NCBI GenBank assembly: GCA_023665275.1
Contig: JAMPEF010000003.1
Location: 1-64,000, forward strand
From: Alistipes senegalensis
GTDB lineage: Bacteria > Bacillota > Clostridia > Oscillospirales > Ruminococcaceae
DNA length: 64,000 nt
Reading direction: 5' to 3'
The position numbers and the translations under genes were made by a program. Of this stretch, positions 8,279-15,894 are shown one piece after another (the first letter of the stretch is position 1; every line of letters starts with the position of its first letter). The notes under the pieces were generated by a model. It worked only from the letters and a program-made list of their open reading frames with translations. It did not search any database and had not been told where the DNA came from.

Positions 8279-8839
8279 ATGTCAAATGCAAATATAATTG
8301 AAAAACCACATCTCACGGTAAAAAAACAGACTATAGCAACAGTTTCAGCCATTATCGGAGCGGTTGTACTGCCACAGCTTCTTCACGTAATCGGTGCAGC
8401 TTCCGGAAGCGGAACGTCTCTTGGTGAAACATTTCTTCCCATGCATCTTCCGGTTATTCTTGTCGGACTTCTTGCCGGAACAGTTCCCGGAGCAATAGCA
8501 GGATTTTTAAGCCCTCTTGTAAGCTGTCTTCTTACCGGTATGCCGGGACAGCTTATGCTTCCGTTCATAATGATTGAACTTTGTGCATATGGTGCATTTT
8601 CCGGACTTCTGAAAAATACAAAAATGCCGGATATTGCAAAAATCCTCACTGCACAGATAGCCGGACGTGCCTTGCGTGCGATTGCAATTTTAATTGCCGT
8701 ATATGCTTTAGGCAACGAAAGTATAAAAACAGCTGTAATATGGGATTCTGTCGTGACTGGTATTCCTGGGCTTGTTCTCCAGTGGAGTTTAATTCCTCTT
8801 TTACTCCACGGAATCGGAAATATAAAAAAGCATGAATAA
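8279..8839 (+). CDS. ECF transporter S component-like membrane protein
   Basis: A 186-residue integral membrane protein with about five or six helices and Gly/Pro-rich turns (LLAGTVPGAIAGFLSP, LTGMPGQLMLPF) typical of the substrate-binding S subunits of energy-coupling factor vitamin importers. No ATPase or T component is adjacent, so it would rely on a shared EcfAA'T module encoded elsewhere. The ligand cannot be deduced. It starts 13 bases after the reductase and overlaps the next gene by eight bases. Confidence 0.72.
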   Translation: MSNANIIEKPHLTVKKQTIATVSAIIGAVVLPQLLHVIGAASGSGTSLGETFLPMHLPVILVGLLAGTVPGAIAGFLSPLVSCLLTGMPGQLMLPFIMIELCAYGAFSGLLKNTKMPDIAKILTAQIAGRALRAIAILIAVYALGNESIKTAVIWDSVVTGIPGLVLQWSLIPLLLHGIGNIKKHE

Positions 8840-9251
8840 TCTTGAAAAAGCCACAGAACTACTTAAAGGCGGCAGTTATACGTTTGTTGCAGTCGGTGGC
8901 GGAGAAGTCATAACAAGTACGGAAAGAGGCGTAAAGCCATTGCTTGAAATTATTGACATAGGAAAAAATTTACATAAATTTTCAGTTGCAGATAAAGTAG
9001 TAGGCAAGGCGGCTGCATTTCTTTATGTTCTCCTTGAACCGTCTGAAATCTGTACAGATGTTATTAGCAGACTGGCACTTGAAGTATTGGAAAATAACGG
9101 CATAAACGTTAAATACAAAACACTTACGGAGGCGATACGCAACCGTACACATACGGGGTTTTGTCCTATGGAAACGGCAGTAAAAAACACTTCAGAAGCC
9201 GTAACCGCACTTTCTTTAATTCGTGAAAAACTCAGACAACTTAATAATTAA
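8832..9251 (+). CDS. DUF1893 family protein
   Basis: A 139-residue soluble protein matching the DUF1893 pattern I recall, including ERGVKPLLEI, ADKVVGKAAAFLYVLL and RTGTGFCPMETAV-like (here RTHTGFCPMETAV) segments. The family has a cytidine-deaminase-like fold, with unknown activity. Its ATG lies inside the S-component gene, so translation is probably coupled. The pairing of DUF1893 with an S component and a ferredoxin-type reductase suggests uptake and handling of one small metabolite. Confidence 0.82.
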   Translation: MNNLEKATELLKGGSYTFVAVGGGEVITSTERGVKPLLEIIDIGKNLHKFSVADKVVGKAAAFLYVLLEPSEICTDVISRLALEVLENNGINVKYKTLTEAIRNRTHTGFCPMETAVKNTSEAVTALSLIREKLRQLNN

Positions 9252-9255
9252 GATA

Positions 9256-9286
9256 AAATCCGGAATTTAAATATTCCGGATTTTTT
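9256..9286 (+). terminator. Intrinsic terminator of the reductase operon
   Basis: AAATCCGGAAT and ATTCCGGATTT arms with a short AT loop, then a T run. Confidence 0.85.
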
Positions 9287-9378
9287 ATTATGCATATGAA
9301 AACCCCTGAAAAAATTTATCAAATCCGTTGAAATGCAGTCAAAGTGCGGTACAAAAACGTCAACATGGCGAAATCTTA

Positions 9379-9406
9379 TTGACTTTTTGCGGAAAACGGC
9401 TATAAT
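9379..9406 (+). promoter_or_regulatory. SigA-type promoter of a decayed gene
   Basis: TTGACT at 9379-9384, 16-base spacer, TATAAT at 9401-9406. It sits about 140 bases upstream of a ribosome site and the start of a gene remnant. The remaining sequence between 9287 and 9546 has no credible open frame. Confidence 0.6.
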
Positions 9407-9546
9407 ATAAACTAAAACACAAAAATACTTGGTAAACTTATTGGTGAATAAGAACACAAAACTAAAGATAAAAAAACAGAAACAGATAATATAAACTTCG
9501 TTTTTGATTATAATAAAAGTTTCCAAAGTTAGAAAGGATAATAATT

Positions 9547-9713
9547 ATGAAAAAACGTAGTTTTAAAAGAAATGCCGCTTTCTTACAGGCGTTATCAGTG
9601 GTATAGAAAAGCCGAATTACCCAGTTAACTTTTACTATAGAAAAGGGGAGCGTCTTCAACAGCTGGACAAAGCAGCGGATAATAACGAATTAAAACAAAT
9701 AATTATAAATATA
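9547..9713 (+). pseudogene. Remnant of a secreted-protein gene
   Basis: After AGAAAGGA an ATG opens MKKRSFKRNAAFLQALSVV and stops at 9604-9606. The start of this peptide looks like a Ruminococcus signal peptide. Immediately downstream another frame reads on without stops (KPNYPVNFYYRKGERLQQLD and further) up to the terminator, consistent with an internal deletion or frameshift that fused the front of a gene to another piece. A functional 19-residue peptide is the alternative. The 584-base stretch between 9252 and 9835 otherwise contains only the promoter and terminators listed. Confidence 0.35.
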
Positions 9714-9742
9714 AAAAAGCCCGGTAAAAATCGGGCTTTTTC
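9714..9742 (+). terminator. Intrinsic terminator
   Basis: AAAAAGCCCGG and CGGGCTTTTT arms around TAAAAAT-type loop; placed directly after the gene remnant. Confidence 0.8.
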
Positions 9743-9835
9743 TTATTTCATTATTGACATATTTAAAATAATATGATATAATTCTATATGTAAATTTATA
9801 TGTAAAAATTAAAAATTCAAGGACGGTGTACGGAA

Positions 9836-10948
9836 ATGAAAAAAATAATATCCTTTTTGGTATCGGGTATTACTGCATTTACTGCTATGGCAACAGGTGG
9901 AGTTATAACAGCAGATGAAGCTGTTGCCGAACCCGTGACATATACAATACAAGACCTTAAAAATTTACAGGACTTTCTGCTTAACATACCGATAGAAGAA
10001 AACTTGTCCGAAAAGTCATATGATTTGAACGGTGATGGCAGATGTGATGTATTTGATTTATGTCTGCTAAGGTGTGAGGTGCTGAAACTGATGGAAAATC
10101 AAAATGATACGCTTGTTGTATACTTTTCACGTACAGGAAACACTGAAAAAATCGCTGAATATCTTATTGAGGTGACAAATGCAGACAGTTATGTGATTGA
10201 AGCAGCTATACCTTATACTGATGACGATATTGCATATACAAACTCCTCTTGTCGTGCCAACAAGGAACAGAATGACAAGACAGCACGTCCCGAAATAGCA
10301 GAACCTATTGAATCAATTGAAAGTTATGATGTTATTTATCTTGGCTATCCGATTTGGTGGGGAGAAGAACCACGTATTATAGATACTTTCCTTGAAAGCT
10401 ATGATTTTTCTGATAAAATTGTTATTCCGTTCTGTACGTCGGCAAGTAGCGGAAATACAACAAGTGAAAAGAATATTAAAAATCTCGTACCCATCGGCAA
10501 TCAGCTTGAAGGTAAGCGTTTTTCAATAAATTCATCTTATAATGATGTCACATCATGGGTGGAAAGTCTTTCCATACCTCAGAAAAAGGATAATATGAAA
10601 TTAAATATTGAAGTGAATGGTCATATTCTTACAGCAACTCTTGCAGATAACCCATCGGCAAAGGCACTTGCAGAAATGCTTGAAGTCGAACCTATTACAA
10701 TTACTCTTGATAATTACAGTAATTTTGAAAAGGTAGGAACATTACCGCAAATTCTGCCAAAAAATGATGAAAATATTACAACAGAAGCAGGGGATATTGT
10801 TTTATATCAAGGCAATCAGTTAGTTTTGTTTTACGATTCAAACCGCTGGAGTTATACACGTCTTGGCAAGGTTGATAATACTACACAGGAAGAACTTAAA
10901 AAAATTCTTGGTGATGAAAGTGTGACTGTTACGCTTTCAGTAAAATAA
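9836..10948 (+). CDS. Secreted dockerin-like / flavodoxin / cyclophilin-like protein
   Basis: A 370-residue exported protein. Residues 1-32 are a signal peptide. Residues about 40-88 form a dockerin-like segment: a first half lacking the calcium loop (TIQDLKNLQDFLLN) and a second half with DLNGDGRCDVFDLCLLR. Residues about 93-245 are flavodoxin-like (TLVVYFSRTGNTEKIAEYL phosphate loop, GYPIWWGEEPRII). Residues about 253-370 match the cyclophilin-like fold often attached to such flavodoxins. Redox flavoproteins are normally cytoplasmic, so export and a scaffold-docking module are unusual. It is followed 21 bases later by a decarboxylase-cupin gene. Confidence 0.82.
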   Translation: MKKIISFLVSGITAFTAMATGGVITADEAVAEPVTYTIQDLKNLQDFLLNIPIEENLSEKSYDLNGDGRCDVFDLCLLRCEVLKLMENQNDTLVVYFSRTGNTEKIAEYLIEVTNADSYVIEAAIPYTDDDIAYTNSSCRANKEQNDKTARPEIAEPIESIESYDVIYLGYPIWWGEEPRIIDTFLESYDFSDKIVIPFCTSASSGNTTSEKNIKNLVPIGNQLEGKRFSINSSYNDVTSWVESLSIPQKKDNMKLNIEVNGHILTATLADNPSAKALAEMLEVEPITITLDNYSNFEKVGTLPQILPKNDENITTEAGDIVLYQGNQLVLFYDSNRWSYTRLGKVDNTTQEELKKILGDESVTVTLSVK

Positions 10949-10969
10949 ATTTATAGGAGAACTTGAGTT

Positions 10970-11728
10970 ATGAATAAAAAAATAGTACAGACCGCTGGAA
11001 AAGAACAGCTTGGAGAATTTGCACCGATGTTTGCACATCTCAATGATGATGTGCTGTTTGGAGAAGTATGGAATGAAGAAGCGATAGATATAAAAACAAA
11101 ATGTATCATTACAATAGTATCACTGATGGCTTCAGGAATTACTGATACATCGCTGACATATCATTTAAAGAATGCAAAGATACACGGTGTTACAAAAGAT
11201 GAAATTGCCACTATTATCACCCATGCAACGATGTATGTCGGTTGGCCTAAGGGTTGGGCAGTATTCCGACTTGCCAAAGACGTTTGGAATGATGAAACAC
11301 CCGCAATGACTGAAAAAGATAAGTATCAGAATACTATATTTTTTCCTGTAGGTGAGCCGAATGATGCATTTGCACAGTATTTTGTGGGACAAAGTTATTT
11401 AGCTCCCGTCTCAAAAGAGCAGATACCAGTTTATAATGTGACATTTGAGCCAGCCTGTCGCAACAACTGGCATACACATCACGCAAAAAGCGGAGGCGGT
11501 CAGATGTTGATTTGCGTCGGAGGTCGTGGATATTATCAGGAATGGGAAAAAGAAGCAATTGAGATGAATCCAGGCGACTGTATTAATATTCCTGCCAATG
11601 TCAAACACTGGCACGGAGCTGCTCCGGATTCATGGTTTTCACATCTTGCCGTTGAGATAAACGGTGAGAATACAAGTAATGAATGGCTGGAAGCAGTTTC
11701 AGACGAGGACTATGGCAAATTGAAATAA
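10970..11728 (+). CDS. Carboxymuconolactone decarboxylase-like / cupin fusion protein
   Basis: The 252-residue cytoplasmic protein has an N-terminal AhpD/CMD-type helical domain (about residues 20-105; TKCIITIVSLMASG and HLKNAKIHGVTKDEI) and a C-terminal cupin barrel (about 135-240) with metal-binding histidines in NNWHTHHAKSGGGQ and VKHWHGAAPD. This fusion is widespread in gut anaerobes, usually labelled decarboxylase or peroxiredoxin-like; the active-site CxxC of AhpD is not present. It probably shares a transcript with the flavodoxin gene, suggesting a linked redox task. Confidence 0.85.
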   Translation: MNKKIVQTAGKEQLGEFAPMFAHLNDDVLFGEVWNEEAIDIKTKCIITIVSLMASGITDTSLTYHLKNAKIHGVTKDEIATIITHATMYVGWPKGWAVFRLAKDVWNDETPAMTEKDKYQNTIFFPVGEPNDAFAQYFVGQSYLAPVSKEQIPVYNVTFEPACRNNWHTHHAKSGGGQMLICVGGRGYYQEWEKEAIEMNPGDCINIPANVKHWHGAAPDSWFSHLAVEINGENTSNEWLEAVSDEDYGKLK

Positions 11729-11772
11729 TCTGGAAAACGTCTGGAAAATTCTCGTAATTTCGGGGTGATTTT

Positions 11773-11967
11773 ATGTTGCAGAAATTTGCAAAACTAATTG
11801 ATGTAAAGTCAATTATAACACTGTTTTTAACATTTATTTTCGGCGTTCTGGCACTGAAAGGCAGTGTGTCGGCTGACCAGTTTCTGACCATATTTACGAC
11901 GATAATCGCTTTTTATTTCGGCACACAGTACGAAAAAATCAAATCAGAAAAGGAGAATGAAAGATGA
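11773..11967 (+). CDS. Phage-type holin-like small membrane protein
   Basis: A 64-residue protein with two closely spaced hydrophobic stretches (about residues 12-30 and 35-50) and a charged C-terminus (YEKIKSEKENER), the general plan of small holins. The start follows GGGGTGA. The next gene, a peptidoglycan peptidase without a signal peptide, starts four bases before this stop (ATGA overlap), the classic holin-endolysin arrangement. No other phage genes are nearby, so this may be a domesticated remnant. Confidence 0.55.
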   Translation: MLQKFAKLIDVKSIITLFLTFIFGVLALKGSVSADQFLTIFTTIIAFYFGTQYEKIKSEKENER

Positions 11968-12461
11968 ACTCACCATATATGGGGAAATTTCAGGTCACAC
12001 AGGAATTTAAAGGACAGTCGCACGACGGCTTAGACCTTGTAGGACTTGACAGCAAGGAAATTCATAGCACCGTAAACGGAACAGTCCACTATGCAGGCTG
12101 GGAAAATTCCGACAATCATTCACAGGGATTCGGACAGTTCGTCTGCATAAAGGGTACTGACGCAAGATTTTATTATTTCGGACATCTTTCAGAAATCAGA
12201 GTAAATGTCGGTGATGCGGTGAAAATTACGGACGTTATTGGTATTGAGGGCAACACCGGATATTCAACAGGAAGTCACTGTCATTATTGTGCAAGACCTC
12301 AGTTTTCTTACGGAAATGCCTTGAATATAAGCGAAATATCAGGCATTCCGAATGTTTTAGGCATATATGATGACGGTTACGCAACTATCATCAGAAATTC
12401 TGTAAATGTCACACTTTCTGCCAATGGCACAACTTACACGGGTTCGCTGACAGAAAAATAA
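11964..12461 (+). CDS. M23 family metallopeptidase (endolysin-like)
   Basis: A 165-residue LytM-type zinc endopeptidase. The zinc ligands are visible: HDGLD (HxxxD) near residue 17-21 and HCHY (HxH) near residue 110, with the usual GxxxVxIxDVIGxxGNTG stretch between. It lacks a signal peptide, so it would need the preceding holin-like protein, or lysis, to reach the wall. The family cuts peptide cross-bridges in peptidoglycan. A short C-terminal extension (residues about 135-165) may bind wall. Confidence 0.82.
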   Translation: MNSPYMGKFQVTQEFKGQSHDGLDLVGLDSKEIHSTVNGTVHYAGWENSDNHSQGFGQFVCIKGTDARFYYFGHLSEIRVNVGDAVKITDVIGIEGNTGYSTGSHCHYCARPQFSYGNALNISEISGIPNVLGIYDDGYATIIRNSVNVTLSANGTTYTGSLTEK

Positions 12462-12500
12462 TAAGAATTTTTATTTTATAAAATAACGGAGTATTTTTAA

Positions 12501-13346
12501 ATGAATAATAAATATCAAAATTCTACATATGCTCTCAGAAATAATGAACTCGTTTACATTGAAGACGTCGAAAGCGGATTGTCTTGTAATTATGTTTGCC
12601 CTGCCTGCAAGGGAAAACTTATCGCCCGAAAGGGAAACAAGAACTCACATCATTTTGCACATCAATCCGCTGATTGCGGTAAAGGTTATGAAACAGCTTT
12701 ACATCTTCTTGCAAAAGAAATTTTGTCAGAAGCAAATGAAATAACTACTCCACCTGTTTATATTGAAACTGATTCACATTATCCAAATATAAAATTATTT
12801 CCAGAATTAAAAATAAAAATCGACCATGTTGAACTTGAAAAGAAAATTGATAATATTATTCCAGATATAATTTTAACTTCTGGAAACAGACAGTTAATTA
12901 TAGAAATTAAAGTCACTCACAAGGTTGACGACAAAAAACTTGAAAAAATACGAAATACCGGCATATCGGCAATTGAAATTGATTTAAGCAAATATGACAG
13001 AATAATCTCAAAATCGGAACTCAAAGAGTTTCTTATAAAAAAAAGATATAGATATACAAAAAAATGGCTGTATAATCGTTTGCAGGAAAAATATTATAAT
13101 GCATTATGTGATTTTTCAGAGGAAAAACTGGCTTACGAATTTTGTTGTCAATATCTTGTGGAAGATTGCCCTGTTTATAAAACATATACACGTCGTATTG
13201 AGAAATGTATGGCTTGTATGTATCTGATAAAAATCAACTATAATAAATTTGAAAGACCTAAAGGTATTATATGTTCAGGAAAAAACAGAATTTCTACAAA
13301 AGAAGATTTAATTAAATGTGTAAAAAAGCAGTTTCCTGACAAATAA
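12501..13346 (+). CDS. CoiA-like protein: zinc finger plus PD-(D/E)xK nuclease domain
   Basis: The 281-residue protein has the CoiA arrangement. Residues 29-59 form a zinc-ribbon-like unit (C29, CPAC at 33-36, HHFAH at 50-54, C59). Residues about 60-145 hold the nuclease core with PD at 121-122 and ExK at 135-137 (IIEIKVTH). The C-terminal part is basic and Cys-rich (C217/C218, CMAC). CoiA proteins act on DNA during competence, and relatives occur next to mobile and defence genes. Here it points at a prokaryotic Argonaute gene with only 24 bases between, sharing a terminator. AT-rich coding suggests horizontal origin. Confidence 0.8.
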   Translation: MNNKYQNSTYALRNNELVYIEDVESGLSCNYVCPACKGKLIARKGNKNSHHFAHQSADCGKGYETALHLLAKEILSEANEITTPPVYIETDSHYPNIKLFPELKIKIDHVELEKKIDNIIPDIILTSGNRQLIIEIKVTHKVDDKKLEKIRNTGISAIEIDLSKYDRIISKSELKEFLIKKRYRYTKKWLYNRLQEKYYNALCDFSEEKLAYEFCCQYLVEDCPVYKTYTRRIEKCMACMYLIKINYNKFERPKGIICSGKNRISTKEDLIKCVKKQFPDK

Positions 13347-13361
13347 TCAGGAAACTGCTTT
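13326..13361. terminator. Bidirectional hairpin between coiA-like and pAgo genes
   Basis: A 15-bp perfect stem (AAAGCAGTTTCCTGA / TCAGGAAACTGCTTT) with a 7-base loop. The left arm encodes the last codons of the CoiA-like protein. T-rich sequence follows on the plus strand. Confidence 0.75.
13329..13357 (+). repeat. 29-base palindromic repeat, copy 1
   Basis: Identical over all 29 bases to the reverse complement of 28233-28261, including the non-palindromic 7-base loop. Both copies act as terminator hairpins. Confidence 0.85.
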
Positions 13362-13370
13362 AATTATTTT

Positions 13371-15611
13371 TTACAGGAAATATAATTTATTATATACTTT
13401 TCCTTTTGGAATATATTCACTTGCTTTACAGATTTTATCCGCATAATATGTAGTCATGGGAAGTCGGGTACTTTGAGTTGAACCGACATGAAGTTCTGAA
13501 AGTGTATAAATTTGTATTACAATTTCATTCATGGAAAGAGCGCCGTGTTTATGTACGATATTAAGCGGTTGAGGCGCACCACCATAACTTGCTTGTCTTT
13601 GTGTGGTCACAATAAATGCTTCATTATCTTTTATGATGCACACCGATGAATCGGGATTCATTCCGTTCTGATTATGCATATCAAGAAGTCTTTCGGAAAT
13701 ATTTTTCTTGACTTCCACAATATCGTAAATTATTGATTTCCTTGAAAAATATTCTTCATACCATTCATCAGATTCATTTGAAAAACCGTCTCTGTGAATG
13801 ACAATATGTTTTGGATAGCGTCCGTTTCTGTCTTTGTATTCTATAAGAATATTATCAAAAATATCAGTAAGTATTTTTCCGTCTATTTTTTCACCTGACT
13901 GTGCTTTTTCAGTTGTATAATATCCGAGGAGATTTCCGTTGCCGTCAAAACAGACGGAACAGGCAGGATAATGAATGCCTTTAGACTGCATACCCACATC
14001 AATACCGACAAAACAATCAATATCGCTGAAAGGCTGTGACAGAATCCACGGAATACCGCCAGATTTACTTAGTATTCCGAGTGCTATATTCTGTAAATAA
14101 GATTTAATATCCTTTTCTTTTCCGGTTTTTAATTTATTCAGAAAGTTTGTTGAAATCATTTGTGATGTCATATTGATTTCCGCAAAAACTTTTTTAAAAA
14201 TATCATAACGTGAGGTATCACAGGAATATTCATTATCATCACTTTCCATTGGGACAAAACAAATTATAAAATTAGTTTTCTTACTTTTGGAGATTTTCCT
14301 TGCTGTTTCTTTCAATATAAGTTCATCATAATTCTGCTTATATGAATAGGACTTCTGCATAAATATTGCCGGAATCAATGGTTTTTTCAGATATATATCT
14401 TCAATGCCGTTTATCTTTCCTTTTGTCAGATAATCCATAATAGCAACAGCAGCCTGACGGCATTCAGTAATTTTTTCCTCAAAATACATAAAGCTGATAC
14501 ATAGTTCACTCGGCAGACGATAAAAACCATTTTCCTTTGAAAAAGTTTTATATTTTTCACTATATTTAATTTGGTGGTTATTCCCGACTGAAAGCAATGG
14601 CATATTAATATCAGCATTATGAACAGAATAGCCAAACTCTCTTGCGGTTACCGGTTCAGGAATTATAATTCCGTTTGTCTGTGAATTAAGGTCGCCGATA
14701 AATTCAAGCATAATCTGAAGTCTTTCACACATAGGAAGTTTCATCATTTTATCAGCCTCTCTTGAAAATTTCCTGTCAAAATCAGCAACTTTTTCACGTC
14801 TGAAAACAGGTACAAGAGACTGCGGAATATATTTACTTTCACCGTGTTTGCTGTCATAAACAATGACAGTTTTTGTATTATCGGGGTCAATTCCTTTAAG
14901 TCTATATGGTGCTTGCTTATTCCAGTAATTATAAAGGTTAAAACCGCTTTTGCTTGGTTCATTTATGTTTCTGTCAAGGACTTTTAAAACGCTGTAAGTC
15001 TGATTATACCCCTGCCATGTGCATTTTACTTCCATTCCGATGACATTTCTTCCCTTTTGCATATAATCATATATAGTAGATTTCGTATAATATTCTGTAG
15101 AAATATCAAATCCGACATATGAAGTACCATCAGGCATTACTTTTATCTGAATTTTAAATTTACGGAGAAGTATTATATTTAGATTGTTTTTCGGAGTGGG
15201 TATATCAAGATAAAAATAATGTTCTTCATGACAGTCGTATTTTTTTAGTTTAAAAATATAGTGAGATATATAATACTCAATCCATGCAGAATATAAATTC
15301 GTGTTTTCTGAAACAGGTATTTCAATTTTATCAACAAATTCAACTTCTGCACTTTCCTTTGAAAAATCAGGCATGAATTTTATTTCATCATAAGTATAGA
15401 TATAATTTTCTTTTTTATCGGAATAAGCGAACATTTTTTCATTATATCTGACATAATTTTTAAAATTACTTATTATTTTATAACGTACTGAATTATTTAA
15501 TTTAACAATATCTCTGTTATAATTAGAAATATTTTTCACTCTGTATCTGAAAAAAGACTTACCACTTACCGGATTTTTAAATCTGAAATAACAAAGACGA
15601 ATATCATTCAT
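13371..15611 (-). CDS. ago: Prokaryotic Argonaute, long type with intact catalytic tetrad
   Basis: A 746-residue protein with the full N-PAZ-MID-PIWI layout. PAZ covers about residues 185-272 (YNYWNKQ, SLVPVF). MID is at about 440-525, with Y469/K473 and Q484 as candidate 5'-phosphate pocket residues. PIWI runs from about 530 to the end and carries the DEDD tetrad: D538 (FVGIDVG), E574 (QSGEK), D608 (HRDG) and D725 (YYADKIC). Size and spacing closely resemble mesophilic clostridial Argonautes such as that of C. butyricum, which use DNA guides to cut DNA. The ATG at 15611 follows AAAAGGAG; a TTG three bases earlier is possible. It has its own consensus promoter. A slicer role in DNA defence is inferred. 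Confidence 0.92.
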   Translation of the reverse strand: MNDIRLCYFRFKNPVSGKSFFRYRVKNISNYNRDIVKLNNSVRYKIISNFKNYVRYNEKMFAYSDKKENYIYTYDEIKFMPDFSKESAEVEFVDKIEIPVSENTNLYSAWIEYYISHYIFKLKKYDCHEEHYFYLDIPTPKNNLNIILLRKFKIQIKVMPDGTSYVGFDISTEYYTKSTIYDYMQKGRNVIGMEVKCTWQGYNQTYSVLKVLDRNINEPSKSGFNLYNYWNKQAPYRLKGIDPDNTKTVIVYDSKHGESKYIPQSLVPVFRREKVADFDRKFSREADKMMKLPMCERLQIMLEFIGDLNSQTNGIIIPEPVTAREFGYSVHNADINMPLLSVGNNHQIKYSEKYKTFSKENGFYRLPSELCISFMYFEEKITECRQAAVAIMDYLTKGKINGIEDIYLKKPLIPAIFMQKSYSYKQNYDELILKETARKISKSKKTNFIICFVPMESDDNEYSCDTSRYDIFKKVFAEINMTSQMISTNFLNKLKTGKEKDIKSYLQNIALGILSKSGGIPWILSQPFSDIDCFVGIDVGMQSKGIHYPACSVCFDGNGNLLGYYTTEKAQSGEKIDGKILTDIFDNILIEYKDRNGRYPKHIVIHRDGFSNESDEWYEEYFSRKSIIYDIVEVKKNISERLLDMHNQNGMNPDSSVCIIKDNEAFIVTTQRQASYGGAPQPLNIVHKHGALSMNEIVIQIYTLSELHVGSTQSTRLPMTTYYADKICKASEYIPKGKVYNKLYFL

Positions 15612-15649
15612 CAATAATTAACTCCTTTTAAAATAAACTACACATCTTT

Positions 15650-15678
15650 ATTATATCATGTTACTTATTATATGTCAA
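15650..15678 (-). promoter_or_regulatory. Consensus promoter of the Argonaute gene
   Basis: On the minus strand TTGACA (15678-15673), 17 bases, TATAAT (15655-15650). A perfect match, about 38 bases upstream of the ATG, suggesting steady expression. Confidence 0.85.
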
Positions 15679-15746
15679 TTATTTATTGAATTTTTGGAAT
15701 TTCAGTAAGTCACATTTGATGATGTTATTCTGAATTTCCTGATATA

Positions 15747-15831
15747 TCAACTCCATTGTAAAAAATTGTTTTACAAATATATCAATTGCCTGACAAAAAT
15801 GCAATACAAAACCATTTAAATATGATAGAAT
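15747..15831 (+). promoter_or_regulatory. Xylanase promoter element, copy 1 (GH10 gene)
   Basis: TCAACTCC at 15747, an inverted repeat TTGTAAAAAATTGTTTTACAA, then a 40-base block 15771-15810 ending TGCAATACAAA. A TAGAAT -10 (15826-15831) lies 17 bases past AATACA, a poor -35. The layout matches 20537-20620 upstream of the GH30 gene, pointing to activator-dependent transcription. Confidence 0.65.
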
Positions 15832-15894
15832 TAAAGAAATTCCAAGAACGTTATTTTAAAATGATAAATGATTATACATTCAGGAGGGCTTGAA

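Noticed and set aside
8383-8715. Minus-strand 110-codon open frame inside the ECF S-component gene
   Set aside because: It lies wholly within a well-supported gene, has no ribosome site and no recognisable motif.
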